DNA of 64,000 bases from NCBI RefSeq assembly GCF_018873765.1, contig NC_057918.1, positions 69,064,371 to 69,128,370 on the forward strand. Direction: 5' to 3'. Below, one piece after another: positions 1-11,554 of the stretch (position 1 is its first letter; each line of letters starts with the position of its first letter). The notes beneath the pieces are model-generated. The model was given only the letters and a program-made list of their open reading frames with translations, was not told the origin of the DNA and searched no databases. Source of the DNA: Telopea speciosissima. Its lineage: Eukaryota; Streptophyta; Magnoliopsida; Proteales; Proteaceae. The position numbers and the translations under genes were made by a program.

Positions 1-59
1 AGTCTTAAAGTACATTTCCGCTGAATTCAAAAAGGGTGGTAGTACCCCTAGGCATCGAG

Positions 60-135
60 GGTTGTAAGAGGTGCAACACCGCCCATGTGTGCACAGTGGA
101 ACCCCCTATACACACATGGGCGGTGCTACACCACA
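60..135. repeat. GC-rich hairpin element
   Basis: Two arms of about 19 bases (around 72-91 and 111-130, core CCGCCCATGTGTG against CACACATGGGCGG) form an inverted repeat with a short loop. The make-up resembles the hairpin elements at 1704, 30837, 31001 and 33981. No coding sense is seen. The flanking stretch 1-388 holds nothing else I recognise. Confidence 0.5.
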
Positions 136-388
136 AGATGCGCACAGCACCCCCAATAGTACTGAGGGCTATAATTTTCCGTTTTCCACGGTTTAAAGCT
201 ACATGGTGTCCTTATGTAGATTTTTCAAACTTCCCTTCTAGCCAGCCGTTGGGACTTGATTTTATATAGATTTTTGAGAAAGATTCCAATTCCCTAGATA
301 TTGTATTTACTTAAATTAATTGCTAACCTAGAAAATTAAGTTATTAATTAGCTAAAGATTTGGCTGGGCATTAGTCCTCTATTTGTAG

Positions 389-658
389 TAGGGATGTAAA
401 CAGATTGGATTCAGCTTGGATAGTGTTATATCCACATCCACATCCGATTTGCTTTTGGACGAATTCTAATAGTACTAAATAGGTATAGACACGGATGCGA
501 ATCGAATATTTTATCCATTTACATGTAAATATAGATTTTCAGATAACTATAGTCTATTCGTATCCACATCTGTTTAGCTTTCGAACGAATTCGGATAATG
601 TTAAACGGGTACGAACACGGATACGAAAACAGATTTCAGCTATTCATTTACACCCCTA
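389..658. mobile_element. hAT-like MITE (about 270 bp)
   Basis: The element begins TAGGGATGTAAA and ends TTTACACCCCTA, an inverted pair typical of short hAT derivatives. Internal sequence is made of repeated CGGATA and CGAAT motifs. The 8-bp flanks ATTTGTAG (381-388) and ATTTATTA (659-666) match at most positions, which fits an old hAT 8-bp target duplication. No transposase is present. It is related in style to the element at 23664-24237. Confidence 0.65.
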
Positions 659-666
659 ATTTATTA

Positions 667-1228
667 TAAGCGAAATATGGAGGAATAGAGATCCTATTTC
701 CAAGTTCTGAAAAAGTAGCCAGTGATGTACAAGTCTTTCACTTATCAATTTCCCATAATAAATCCATTTTCAATTCCCAAAAATCGTGTAGCCCATAACA
801 AAAATTTGGGATTAAATAATCCCTATTAGCCCTTCTATCTATCCAAGCTAGCTCTCCTGCTTACATGATCATACATCAGAATAAACAAATATAAAAGCAA
901 GGACCGGAAAGGGCCAAGTAGCCAACACATTGTGGCGAAAAAACCCTACACCATTTTTTTGACACTTGACTGAAGAGGGTCACAGTGAAGGCTTCCACAC
1001 CCGCACCATTGTCCTGTAAATCCTTCCTTGAAGTCTCGAGTTTAAGAATAGGACTAACTGAGTTGTACAGAAACTATGTTATATATAGATCATTGCCGGC
1101 CTTTCCAATACCCCAATCCACAAATTCTTCTCTGTTGAAGCCTCCATCAATACAAAATTAAACCCACAAACATGAAGTAACAAAGTATGAGTTTTGAGTA
1201 CATACGAAAGACTTGTTGCTTCTTCTTC
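667..1228. other. 3' flank of the ABI3 gene
   Basis: AT-rich sequence without a recognisable gene. The part next to 1228 probably holds the 3' untranslated region of the minus-strand ABI3 gene. No clear polyadenylation signal could be fixed by eye. Confidence 0.4.
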
Positions 1229-4200
1229 TTAGCTCACTGTTTCATTGACGGGAGAGAACGAAGAAGGGCCACAGTCACCATCCGGCGAGAGTAAGGTTGA
1301 ATGCAGGTTTCTTTGCTGCTTTCCTGCCCTTTTCACCTCCATTTTAGTAGATCCCTGTTGCGGTACCTTCACTCCTCTTATCATCTGTTAATTTGTATAT
1401 CATCCATTAGTTTCTTCTAAAATTAATGGGATTTTATAGTTAAAAAGAAGAAGAATACATCATACATATTTGCCACATTTTACGTCTGAGTAGATTACTA
1501 TGAAGTCTCCCTCTTGGAGGCCATTGCATCGCACAAAATCTCCTGATTCAAAACAAACATCAATTGGATTCAAATACATTACTAACTATTAAGCTTCCAT
1601 CTTAAAAGCAATTGGTTCAAAGTGGGGTGGCCTCTTGTGGCTTTTATACTTGATAATCAAAGCACTCACAACCCTTACGTGCAGGTCTCTTCTGGGCGGA
1701 TCTAGATCTTCTACGGCGCAGCTGCTCTAGTGGCTTGAGCAGCACAGACACAGGGCCGCGTGCAATAACCACCTTACCCCTGCCGAGTGTCTTGCCCGAG
1801 CTGGGGTAAGGCGGTCATTGCGCGCCGCCCTGTGTCTGCGGTTCAGGCCGCTCAGGCAGCTGTGCCGTAGAGGATCTGTTCCCCTTCTGGGCTCTATCTT
1901 CGTTGGTGGAGCAAGGGCCATCAACGACAGAGGACCAACATACCCCCACTTTGATACCATATTAAACTTTTATCTGAAAACCAATTGGTTCAAAGTAGGA
2001 TGGCATCTTGTGGCTCTTATACTTGTTAATCAGAGCACCCACAGCCGATATGAGATTATTACCTCAATAATATCTAAGCAGAAGAAGAAAAAACTGAAAA
2101 TCATGAACTTTGAAGGGTTTTGAACTTTGAAAGGTTTTAAGAACAAACCTGTATTCTCGAGAAGATACATTCGACTTTTGTTGTTAGGCCAAAATCTGAA
2201 ATCCAACACCCATAGGAGAGAAATAAGTAACCCAACATGAATGAAAGATGAGTTCTCTCTGAATGTATTATTAATAGAATCTAACCTATAACGCATGTTC
2301 CAGATGCGAGAGGTTACGATATCTTCCATGACGATAGAGATCCCATCCCTTGCTTCCAGCTCCGGGAGATGCATTTCTGCTTCCTTCTGGTTAAATATTT
2401 TCGACCAAATTGAGATTCTAAAGACAAAACCCACAATAATTATCAATTCAATTCAAAACCCTAAGATGAGGAAAGAGAGAAATTTTACTTTTGGCAATAC
2501 TATCCTCCCAAGATTACCCACATCGCTTTGTTTCAACACTTTCTGCAACAAAAATTTCAAGTTTTTCTCTTGTTTCCATCCCTACGTACACAAATATACA
2601 CATTACTTCATTAATAAGAAGAAAAAACACTAAAATTAACTAATTAATCAAAAATTAATGTGAGATAGAGGACCACCTGACGCCTTTCCGAATTGAACTG
2701 TCTCTGATGATGTGGTTGCAGAATTGGCTGATCTGAAGATGGGGTTGCCGCCGTCTCCGCCACCGCCACATCAGACGGCACCACAGCTGTGGTGGTGGCA
2801 GCAGCAGCATCAATCTCAGAAGAAGGCCAGAAAACCCAATTGCCCACAGGGTTGTCATGGCTTGAAGTGGTGCAATTGGCATCACTAGCAAGCCTTTCAA
2901 GCTGCTCAGCAGTACTACTGGAATACTGCTGACGCTGGCGGTGATGCGAGAGGAACCGTCTCTGCCGAGCCATTCTCTTCTTCCTCGCTTCTTTGGTCGC
3001 GGAAGAACCCATCTGAACAAGCCTCTCTCCATTCCCTTGCACCATTTGTGCAGGACCTGATGTGTATTGGTTCCTACCAGAGCCAAACACTTGCGGCTGA
3101 TGTTGATCTCTATATGAATTATATAAACTGAAATGTGGATGAGGAAGTGCAGGAGGAGGAGGCCAAGTTGGTCCAGTGTCAACCATGGGATAATCTGGTT
3201 GACAGAAAAGCCCTGCACCATTGGCAAAACCAGGATCTCCTCCCCCTCCCATGTAACCCATCATAGGAGGAAACCCCACATTTGCCGTCTGATCAGCATA
3301 GAATGGTTGATGTGGAATCCAAGGGTTCGAAGAGGAGAAGCAAAGGTGAGAATCTAAAGAGATAGGGTTAGGGTTAGGGTTCTGGAAACGGTTCTGTGGG
3401 TTGTGGTAGGGATTAGGAGAAGATGACATTTCTACTGCTTCTGTTCCTCCTGATCCCATGCGACGCTTGTGCAGGTGATGATTCTGCACCCACTGGAGAA
3501 TGAGTTTTAACAACTGCGTCATCCCTTCCTTGCCACCGCCAAGGCGTTGAGCCGCACATTCGATCGTAGATTTCTTAAGCTTAATGCTTCTCAGATCCTC
3601 CGCAGAAATGGATTCCTTATTCGATTTCAACCACTCTAAGAACACCATCCCTAGATCTTCCGATGGCTGTTCATCTTGTGGGCCCTCTTCCTCTTTCTTC
3701 TGTTCTTGATGTTCTTCTTCTTCAGGTTTCTCTGAAGGGAATAATATAGAATTGGATTCCCACATACAGTTAGTATCAAGAAGATCCATATCTCCGAGCT
3801 CCTGCATGACATTGATGCAGTCCACATCGATCTGAGGTTCGAGTGACTGTGGTATCTCCATCGAATCCTCTGTCCATAGTAATGGTTCTTTTTCTTCCTC
3901 CATTGTTGCATCCATGTGGTAATCGCTTTTCTCACTTTTCACAGTCCATAATGAAGACGAAGACGAAGACGAAGATGACGACGAAGATCGGCATGCAGCA
4001 GCAGTAGCAGCTTCATTGATCGGTGGAGGATGAGAAGACGACGACGAAGAAGAAGATGAAATGGATGGGAAATCAGGGAGAGTAGAGAAGTCAGTATAGA
4101 ACATGGAAGAATCATCATCAACCCCAACCCCAAGTAGATCTTCAGGGTCTCTATCAAGCCATAAATCTCTTTCTTCTTCTTCAACGTTTTCTTTGACAGG

Positions 4201-4290
4201 AATGAAATTAGGGTCTTGATCACCAACAGATTCAAGTCTCTGAAGACCATGTAGATCTCTATCTGGTTCATGCATTTTCATGTTCTTCAT
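1229..4290 (-). CDS. ABI3: ABI3/VP1-type B3 transcription factor (complete, six exons)
   Basis: Seed-maturation and abscisic acid regulator acting in the nucleus. Exons, all with GT-AG borders: 2677-4290, 2489-2581, 2286-2386, 2149-2195, 1466-1542 and 1229-1384. Together they encode 695 aa, close to the size of Arabidopsis ABI3. An acidic, Ser-rich N-terminus is followed by the B1 region ([20 protein letters not shown]), the basic B2 region ([18 protein letters not shown]), and the B3 DNA-binding domain spread over exons 2-6 ([76 protein letters not shown]). The start at 4290 ([12 protein letters not shown]) is preferred; the frame stays open upstream to an ATG at 4377, but that extension is basic and unlike the family. 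The 606-bp intron between exons 4 and 5 is enlarged by a TRIM-like element and a hairpin. No lesion is seen. Confidence 0.97.
1588..2043 (-). mobile_element. TRIM-like short LTR element remnant in an ABI3 intron
   Basis: Direct repeats of about 84 bp at 1588-1671 and 1961-2043 are about 80-85 percent alike and include a TATA-like AGTATAAAAGCC segment on the minus strand. The right copy is followed on the minus strand by TGGTATCAAAG (1959-1949), the usual primer-binding site for initiator Met tRNA. Short terminal repeats, such a site and no protein frame fit a terminal-repeat retrotransposon in miniature. It is a non-coding fossil; divergence of the two repeats suggests it is old. A hairpin element lies in its middle. 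Confidence 0.6.
1704..1877. repeat. GC-rich hairpin (foldback) element inside the intronic TRIM
   Basis: Arms start with AGATCTTCTACGGCGCAGC and end with GCAGCTGTGCCGTAGAGGATC-like sequence. Inner arms pair ACCTTACCCCTGCC with GGGGTAAGGCGGTC, leaving a loop near 1788-1800. The core is close to that of 31001-31177, so both belong to one family. GC content is far above the surrounding intron. Confidence 0.7.
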
Positions 4291-5168
4291 TCCTTTTCCT
4301 TTCCTCTCCAAAAATGGCTTTTTCAAGATTAAAAAACCCTTCTGTTGCCCACAGATATGGGTTTTTATAGAAATCAAAAACCAGAGTGGTTTTGTTTCTC
4401 TTGCGTACGGACGAAAAAATAAAATAAAATATATATAAAGAAAAAAAGAGAGGAGATGGTGGTTTGCGGTTAAGTAAGCAAGGGCCCGCTGTTAGTATCT
4501 GAGAGACAACAATCTTTACTAATTACTCTAACAAAGACAACAACAACAACATCAACATCAACATCACCGAAAAAGGAAAGTTTCTCTTCTACCTTATTTT
4601 TTGAATATTATAGTACTTAATAATACACTAATCACAGACAAAACCCTTAATTAATATACAAAATTATTCTAATTAATTAAGATGATGAAACAAAACCAGA
4701 AGATTATCGGCGGTGAGAATCCGGCCAGTCAAGCGTCAGAATCTGTACTCTGTACTGGGAAGATCGTCGGCAACTACTCTCAGTCCATGTGCTTTATTTT
4801 AGGATCGTTCTTTGTGGATAAGTTTAAACCGATTCTGGGTTTTACCGGAGAGAAAAGAGAAAGTAACAGAGAGCGAGAGAGGGGGGAAGGATCAAAGGAA
4901 AGGAATCCAAAAACTAAAAAACCTCGTGCGCTACTATCTCCACCTACCTCCGAATTGTGCGCCAGGTGCCATACGTTTGCACCTGAATGGTTACAACAAC
5001 GGTGCCTCAGACAAGTTGCTTTCAAAGATAGAAGAAGTATTTTGTACTTTGTGTTGTGTACATCAGAACGAGGGGAAGAGAGAGATCGTTAATATGTGCA
5101 CGCGCCCACATTCAGACGGTTGAATTGGATTGGTCGTTTAAGCGGCAAGGTACGTGTCGTCTAGTCCA

Positions 5169-5208
<40 letters not shown>

Positions 5209-5341
5209 ATCTCTAAATTCTTTTTCCACATAGCTTTGCTAATTTTTTAATATTATTTCGTAACAACCCATACTTTGTTGTCTGTTTTAACAAATAATTT
5301 ACTATTTATGATTGATCCACAGTCCACTCTCACCCTCTGTC
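4291..5341 (-). promoter_or_regulatory. ABI3 upstream region
   Basis: A TATA-like tract (minus strand, CTTTATATATATTTTATTTT, 4440-4421) lies about 135 bp before the ATG and could be the core promoter. Tracts of CAACAA and CATCAA occur at 4540-4570. A (TC)n microsatellite lies at 5170-5203. Plus-strand open frames across 4682-5123 look accidental. No other gene is seen. Confidence 0.4.
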
Positions 5342-5358
5342 CCTAATTCTCTCTGTTC

Positions 5359-5616
5359 GCCTCGATTTGGAGATTGGGGTGGGTTTTGATATCCTTCACT
5401 TTAAAGGTTCCTGTGCTGCTTGTTTTTTAAGTTTAGTTTCAAGATCGTTTAATTCAGTTGCAGACTCCTTGGTCCGGTCGATCTTTCTGGATGAGTCTCC
5501 GATTATTTGGCTAGTTATCTCTCAGTGGCTGATAAATCTTTGTAATTTAGATGTCATTACTTGTATCGACTCGGTTTCTCAATGAATTTGCTTTTTACCC
5601 AAAAAAAAAAAAAAAA
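5359..5616 (+). mobile_element. 5'-truncated L1-type LINE
   Basis: A 258-bp insertion ends in a run of about 16 A and is flanked by a perfect 17-bp target duplication CCTAATTCTCTCTGTTC (5342-5358 and 5617-5633). The frame 5367-5585 reads like the end of a LINE RNase H domain (motif SFNSVADSLVRS, then SPIIWL). Extreme 5' truncation, a long A tail and an intact duplication show target-primed reverse transcription by an L1-type machinery and a fairly recent insertion. Confidence 0.8.
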
Positions 5617-5633
5617 CCTAATTCTCTCTGTTC

Positions 5634-7267
5634 TGCATTTTAAAAATTCATTTTCCAATACTACCCTTACCTATGTTCCGGTTTATATAGCATCTCATAC
5701 CTTAGTTGTCATTTTACTTTAGTAGTTTAATTTTCATTTATTATTGGTGGTTTCAGTGTTCAAACTTCAAACTTCAAACTTAGCTTATCCTTTATTAACG
5801 TGTAATACGTTACCCCATGCTTGGTGCAACGTGGTGGACATGCAAGGTGGTGGGATGACTTAACATCACGCAGACAGAAGAAGTTACATCACTGACGCTA
5901 TATGTCAAGCTAGATTGAATGATCTGAACCGTCTATTACATTGACCTATAAAGGAAGTAAAGTAGCGGCCCCCTTAAATCTCTCTCTCTATCTCTCTCTC
6001 TCTCCTTTTGATATTCCCTTCTCTATGATTATGAAGGAATCAATTGATCCGGTTTTGGGTTATCGGTCTGATTTATTAATAGTTCTGGTTTAAAGGGTTA
6101 GAATCAGGACTGTTAATCAGTTCCAAACTTGAAATCTAGGACCATTAACTAATGGGTGGACCAATTCTGGTTCATAAATGATTCCAAGTGGTTCAAAAAA
6201 AAAATTTCTCTGACATATGCTACATATATTCAATAATATTACAATAAGTTATTAATTTTATTCACATAACATATGCAATCCATTATCATTTTTTTTCTTC
6301 TCAAATCATGGAACTAGTCCACATTATCTCTTGTTTTTAATTAAGGATGTGAATTTGCTCTAGTTCAATGATTCTTAATTAGTATATCGGTTCTGAAATC
6401 GTTGGGAGAGATCGACCAATAATTTTATTGATAGATCCAGACCCGGACCAATAACTTATCAATATATATATCCAAAATTGGACCAATAAGCTATTGGGTG
6501 GGTCAGTTCCAATCCCAAAATTGACACACTTAGGTGTTCCCATTAATCTGGTGTAGAGATTCCATCCTACATCGTTAGTGTTGGTCCCCCAGAAAGTGTC
6601 TGTTAGTTAATTTGTCCTCAAGATTAACATAGTATTCGATGTACATAGGCATTGATGTCAACTTTGTTGCTGCCTCTGGTTGATAAGACAATAGCTTCTG
6701 TGCACAAAGACATGTATCACAGATTATCTCTCCTCTGTATTAGGGTTTCATCCATTGGTGCTCTCTCTCTCTCTCTCTTTTTGTCTCTCATTTGTAAAGA
6801 CTCAATTCCCTAGGCTTTGTTGGATCTATTCACATGCTACTCTGCTTCATGAGCGTTTTAAATGTGTTAGATGATCACCGAAAATACATTGCACCAAGGC
6901 CACAAAGAAACAAGGGTTTTGAAAATTCAAAAAAATAAATAAATAAAGTCTTCTCGAATGAGACTGAATATTTGGAACGATATACATGAATGATAAAAGT
7001 GTAATCGATTGGCCAAGCAGTTTAACTTGAATCGAACCGGATCTGGATTAATCCGTTCAAGATAGCCGTCGGCCCTAGATTGCGTTGCCTAATCAGTCAA
7101 CATGGCGAAACTCATAAAACTGATAAACTTACGTAATCAGCTGTGCATGTTAAGCGGACCGACTCTGACTTTTTTGAGGCAATAATTACTATCACTCCCC
7201 CTGTACTTATCCAATATTTACTAAAACCCCTCTACTCTTAAATTCTACTCTAATTCCTCAAAAAAAA
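5634..7267. other. Intergenic, no gene recognised
   Basis: AT-rich spacer with (CT)n microsatellites at about 5987-6004 and 6762-6779. The tract 6050-6530 has repeated GGTTC, CCAATAA and GGACC phrases like degenerate MITE sequence, but I could not fix its ends. Confidence 0.4.
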
Positions 7268-8525
7268 AAAAAAAAAAACTGCCACCCTCTGAGCTTTGAA
7301 GTAAATATAGAATGATCCCCTATGTTTCAAAATTATACACCCACACCCCCTGAGGTTTGATTAGTTGTTACAGTCAACCCCACTCTGTTATATCACTCCT
7401 GTTAAGTGGTACGGTGGTAATTCATGATTTACAATGACTAATATACCCTTATTAGGGGTTTATAAAAACTAAGAATTAAATAAGGGTTATAGAGCAACAA
7501 CAACAATCCCTCGACAGGAATAACCAGTAGCAAGTCAGTTTCGCCATGTAACTCCATCATTACAAACCCAATCTGGTGGAAATTGTGGGATAGGGTTCGT
7601 AACCCCTTATCCTCTTGATTCCCTCTAGCATCAGGCCAGAACAGCAAGTAATAACTTTAGAAAAATTTCTGCAACCAAAACCTTGTGGTAGTTGCAGGTT
7701 CATATGTAGATCGAAGTATGTATCTCACAACAGAAGAGGATTTTGGAGGCAATAATCCAAGGATGGGATCACCCAGGGGAGAACAATCAATGCCCCAAAT
7801 CTCAGTTTGAACAAACAGGAATCAAGAGAGATCGAACTAGATTGGATTCACTATTCTCCCACAAGCTTCATTGAGAAGTGACCTGAATATTGCTGCAATT
7901 AATCAATGGCAAAACAGTTTAGGAAATAAAAATCAAAATCTGATTTTGACAGAAAAACAAAGAGGGGGTAGTTACCAGGACGGAGGTGTTCAGGTCCGGC
8001 ATTAATGAGATTCATGAGCCCAGCACGGCCATAGAACTTGGCGAGGAAGACAGTAGCATGTGCTTGGGATTCTGGTTTTTTTGATCCATTGCAAGCAAGG
8101 TCTGATTTTGCAATTCTCGCTGCAACTTTTGCAGAGAACTCGACGAACACCATGTTAGGTCGAGATTCAATGTTTGGGTTTGCAGATTTTTTAGGGTTAA
8201 TAGCGAATGAATGAGAGCAGGGGAAAAATCCGAGAGAGAATAGAGGGACATGAGATGAGGGAGAGAAGACTTAAATGTATAAATGAATACTCTGCGGTGG
8301 AGTTGCAGGTCAGCAATGGAGGCAACTTCAAATTTGGGGAAGAAGAGGGCAAAATTGAAATTTCCCACTGAGTATTAATAGCGTATTAGAAGAGGGCAAA
8401 GTTGGTATTTAAAATGTATTATTTAACACCGTCCACTCAGGGTGTGGCTGTATAATTTAGAAACACGTACAGGGGATCGTTCTGTATTTAATACAAACCT
8501 CAGGGGGTGGCAATGTAATTTTCCC
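7268..8525 (-). mobile_element. Pack-MULE carrying an LBD gene fragment
   Basis: Long terminal inverted repeats of about 85 bp frame the element. The left end reads TGCCACCCTCTGAG and continues with GATCCCCTATGTTTC; the right end, read on the minus strand, is TGCCACCCCCTGAGGTTTG followed by GATCCCCTGTACG. Both ends sit beside A runs, so a 9-bp A target duplication is likely but cannot be proved by eye. Inside, on the minus strand, is a captured piece of a LOB-domain gene. No transposase is present, so it is non-autonomous. Confidence 0.8.
7840..8081 (-). pseudogene. Captured LOB-domain (LBD, class II) gene fragment with its intron
   Basis: Segment 7977-8081 encodes [20 protein letters not shown] followed by [14 protein letters not shown], the central block of class II LBD proteins. 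A GT donor follows at 7975 in the position usual for LBD genes. After an 83-bp intron ending in TTGCAG, exon 2 (7840-7892) continues IFRSLLNEACGRIVNPI, then a stop. The zinc-finger-like CX2CX6CX3C block that should come before is missing. The fragment was therefore taken from genomic DNA, not from mRNA. Function as an LBD protein is not expected. Confidence 0.85.
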
Positions 8526-9416
8526 AAAAAAAAAGAGCAATTTTCACCATTCTTTCTCCCTTGATATTTTCAAAACTCAAAATCACCCATGGTACCCTCC
8601 CCCTCCTCCCATATTCTCCTTTCAATAATTCACCGGCCCCCCTCCCTCTCCTCCCATACCTTGTCTATTGGTGTGGGTCTATGGGTATACAACTCAGTTT
8701 GGGATCATTTTAAGGTTAATGAATATATTCTAATCCTTCCCATTGTGGGGGTGGACAAGAGTTAGGGTTTTGTATTATAAATACATGGTTGGGGTCCTTG
8801 CAGTCTCTTGATTTCATTTTGTTCTTCTCATCAATAATTTGAGAGGTGCAAGTGGGAGAAGAAGACTGTGAAAGATCCAAACCAAGGGTTTGTTGTGTTC
8901 GTCGTGAGGAAGCTCTACGAGGTCTTCTCCAACATACGTATGTGCAAGGTACACATCATTTCTTCAGTATTCATTAGTTAATCGTGTTCTAGTTTATTGT
9001 ATGGAATTCATTTAGGGTTACTCATATCTAACATGGTACCCTCCCTCTACTCCCATATATTCTCCTTTCAACAATCCATTAGCCCCCTACCACCCTCCAT
9101 CTCCTCCCATATTCTCCTTCCAACATGAAAAATTATTTTTCCTTCGAAATTTCTTTCTTCTTAACGGATTCTTACACAGTCAAATGGTAAAATTTCCTGA
9201 ATTTTCTTTGGTTAAGGTACACAGATCAGTAGCCAATGGGAATAATAGATGCCTTTCATTACAAATTTTAGTTGGTGTTTTCATGGTTTAGAGAGAGAGA
9301 GGGAATAGGAAATCCAAGAGTGGAAGTGAGATACGAAGTAGTGAATTTGGCTTGTTTTTGTGCTCAGCTCAAGTAAAATCTAGTTTGAATATTGTGGGTG
9401 CAAAGATTGCATTTTC
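8526..9416. repeat. Direct repeats around an LTR-like tract
   Basis: C-rich direct repeats at about 8588-8659 and 9034-9122 share phrases such as CATGGTACCCTCC and CTCCTCCCATATTCTCCTT. Between them lies a tract with a TATA-like TATTATAAATACATGG (8773) and an end ATCTAACA, resembling a Copia-type solo LTR fossil. Its borders and target duplication could not be fixed. Confidence 0.35.
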
Positions 9417-11549
9417 TGTAATATCCCATCCTTAGAAAAATATTTAATATTAAATTTTAATAACCGACAAATACTTGATGGGTTCGTCTTGACGAAATTC
9501 GGTTCAAGTCAGCTCAACAAACAATATTGACATACTTGTAAATATAAATTTACATTATTACAATATTTAGTGAGTTAGAATGGCCGTAAGTATAGTGTAG
9601 ATCCTACCGATGCTCCACAGTAAAGAAAAAAGACTATCAGTAGCATGGTTAAGGTGAAGTGCAACTTCACGTGAGTTTTAGAGGACCATTGAGTTAGAAT
9701 TTGGGAAAGCCCAAAACACGAGAAACAAAGGTAATCGAATTAACTTTTAAGAGGGAAAAAAATAGAGCAATTGGACTTGAATTGGTCAAGATACGACCAA
9801 TTTAGTAAACAGAGGTCGATCAAAGGGTTCTGAGTAAGCAGGAACCAGTCGACTGGTTCATTAACTGGTTGGTTCCAGTAGCTCAACTAACTTGAGCCGA
9901 TTGAGAACCAATTAGACCGGTTTTAACAACCGATCGAGGATTCTCCGACCCATTCATTGATCGGTTGACCATGTAAGTAGATCGGTTGTTCAAACGGCCA
10001 AGCGGTTGCGCTGAAAAACCTTGTATTAGAATTGAATCAACTCATTTTCAAGTGTTCTAACATTGGGATATAAGAAAAGAAAGATAGGGATTGAAGCCCA
10101 AAAGTTTGAAGATTCAAGCCTTGATTGTTAGTCAAGACTCTTGGATCTAAGGGAAATAGAAAAGAACCAAAGAAAAGCTCTCCAGTTAGGGTTTTGAGCT
10201 TCAAAAGGTAAGGCCCTAAGCCGCCCCTTTTCGATTCTTTGAGTGATTGTTGTGGTTTGATCCGTTAGAAAGTTCTCTAACAACATGGTTAAAACATTGA
10301 AATGATTTATACATAAAGGGGATGAAATCCCCTAAATTTATTGGATAAAAATTAGTAAAACCCTATTCTAGAGTTTCAATTTTTCATGTTGGTCTATCGA
10401 TTTGAACTAAGGATTGACCGGTGGTAACCAGATGCCCAAGTAGCGTTATAGAAACAAGTTTAGTTAAGTATGGATGATGGGAGACCTTACCCATTATTCC
10501 AAGAGTATAAAATAGAAGCCTAATGTGGATGAAATGCTATGTAGGGATCCAATTTGATCCAAAAAGTGACAGAGAAGTACCAAATTATCATTGTTTAAGG
10601 ATAGCAGAGATATAGTTAGGTGAGGAAAAGTCAGACATATCCTTGCATGTTTTCCCAGTATTGTATATAGTATCATTGCCTCTGAGATTTTTTTATGTTT
10701 GTATATAGAAATGAAATGATGTTTTTTTATGAATTGTTGAGCAAAGTGAGGCATGATGAGCTAACAAGGACAGTAAAAAACCATAGAGAACAGTAAAGAA
10801 CAAAAAGGAACTGAAGTTAAAGGTTTCATCAATGTTTAGTTCAACAATTGAAATGAGTGGGGTAATGGGGGCCCCAATGTCCCATCCACTAGATGGGAGC
10901 GAACAATAGGGATTCCATCAATATCTAGTTCATCCTAAAGTTGAGTTAGGCAGTGTGCACTTGAAGTGGAGGTTAGCAAAGAAAAGTAAAGTAGTAAAGT
11001 ACAGCAAAGACCCTGTGACTAGCAACCCTTTCCAGTAAGGTTATAGGTATTGGATGAAGTACATAGAGGTTAGGGGGTGGATTTCCCCGACGTTAAGGTG
11101 ACTGGCCAGGGTGGAGACCAGTCTTCCCCAACACCTTGATGATCGGCCAGGGTGTTGCTTCACGCTCCTCCAGATATATTTGGATCCTTACAGATCCCCA
11201 GAGTTACAAAGCATTGAATCCTCACCTTTACAGAGCTTAGTAATAGTTCACATGAGCATTGAATCCTAAGATGCCCATATAGTTGGATCCTTACAGCTCC
11301 CTAGGGTTACAGAGCTTTGATTCTTCACCTTTATAGAGCTCAGTGATAGTTCACATGGAGAACCAAAACAATGTAAGCCATAGAAAGAGATTAACAGATA
11401 AACGATGTTTTCATTGTTTAGAGTATCATGAATTCCAACTAATGTATGATCAAATATAGTTTACAGATTGATAGATAATTATAACATGTTCCTAGCATGA
11501 TTTACACATCATAGAAGATATATATATATATTCTTACCAAAAAAAATTT
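9417..11549 (+). mobile_element. Old LTR-derived tract (Gypsy-type), left part
   Basis: It begins TGTAATATCCCATCC, the start typical of long LTRs of Tekay/Del-like Gypsy elements. No protein frame is seen. It carries a pair of direct repeats of about 75 bp (near 11172-11250 and 11284-11362, both starting TTGGATCCTTACAG). The tract seems to resume after the solo LTR at 14277 and run to about 14700. It is a broken fossil older than the LTR nested in it. Confidence 0.45.
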
Positions 11550-11554
11550 ATTCA

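Noticed and set aside
36-269. Plus-strand frame at the left edge
   Set aside because: It runs through a hairpin repeat and has no recognisable domain.
3364-3383. Telomere-like (TTAGGG)3 repeat
   Set aside because: It lies inside ABI3 exon 1, encodes the NPNPNP stretch, and is not the plant TTTAGGG unit.
4682-5123. Plus-strand open frames upstream of ABI3
   Set aside because: Low-complexity, no known motif, overlapping frames of similar length; likely chance or part of the ABI3 promoter.
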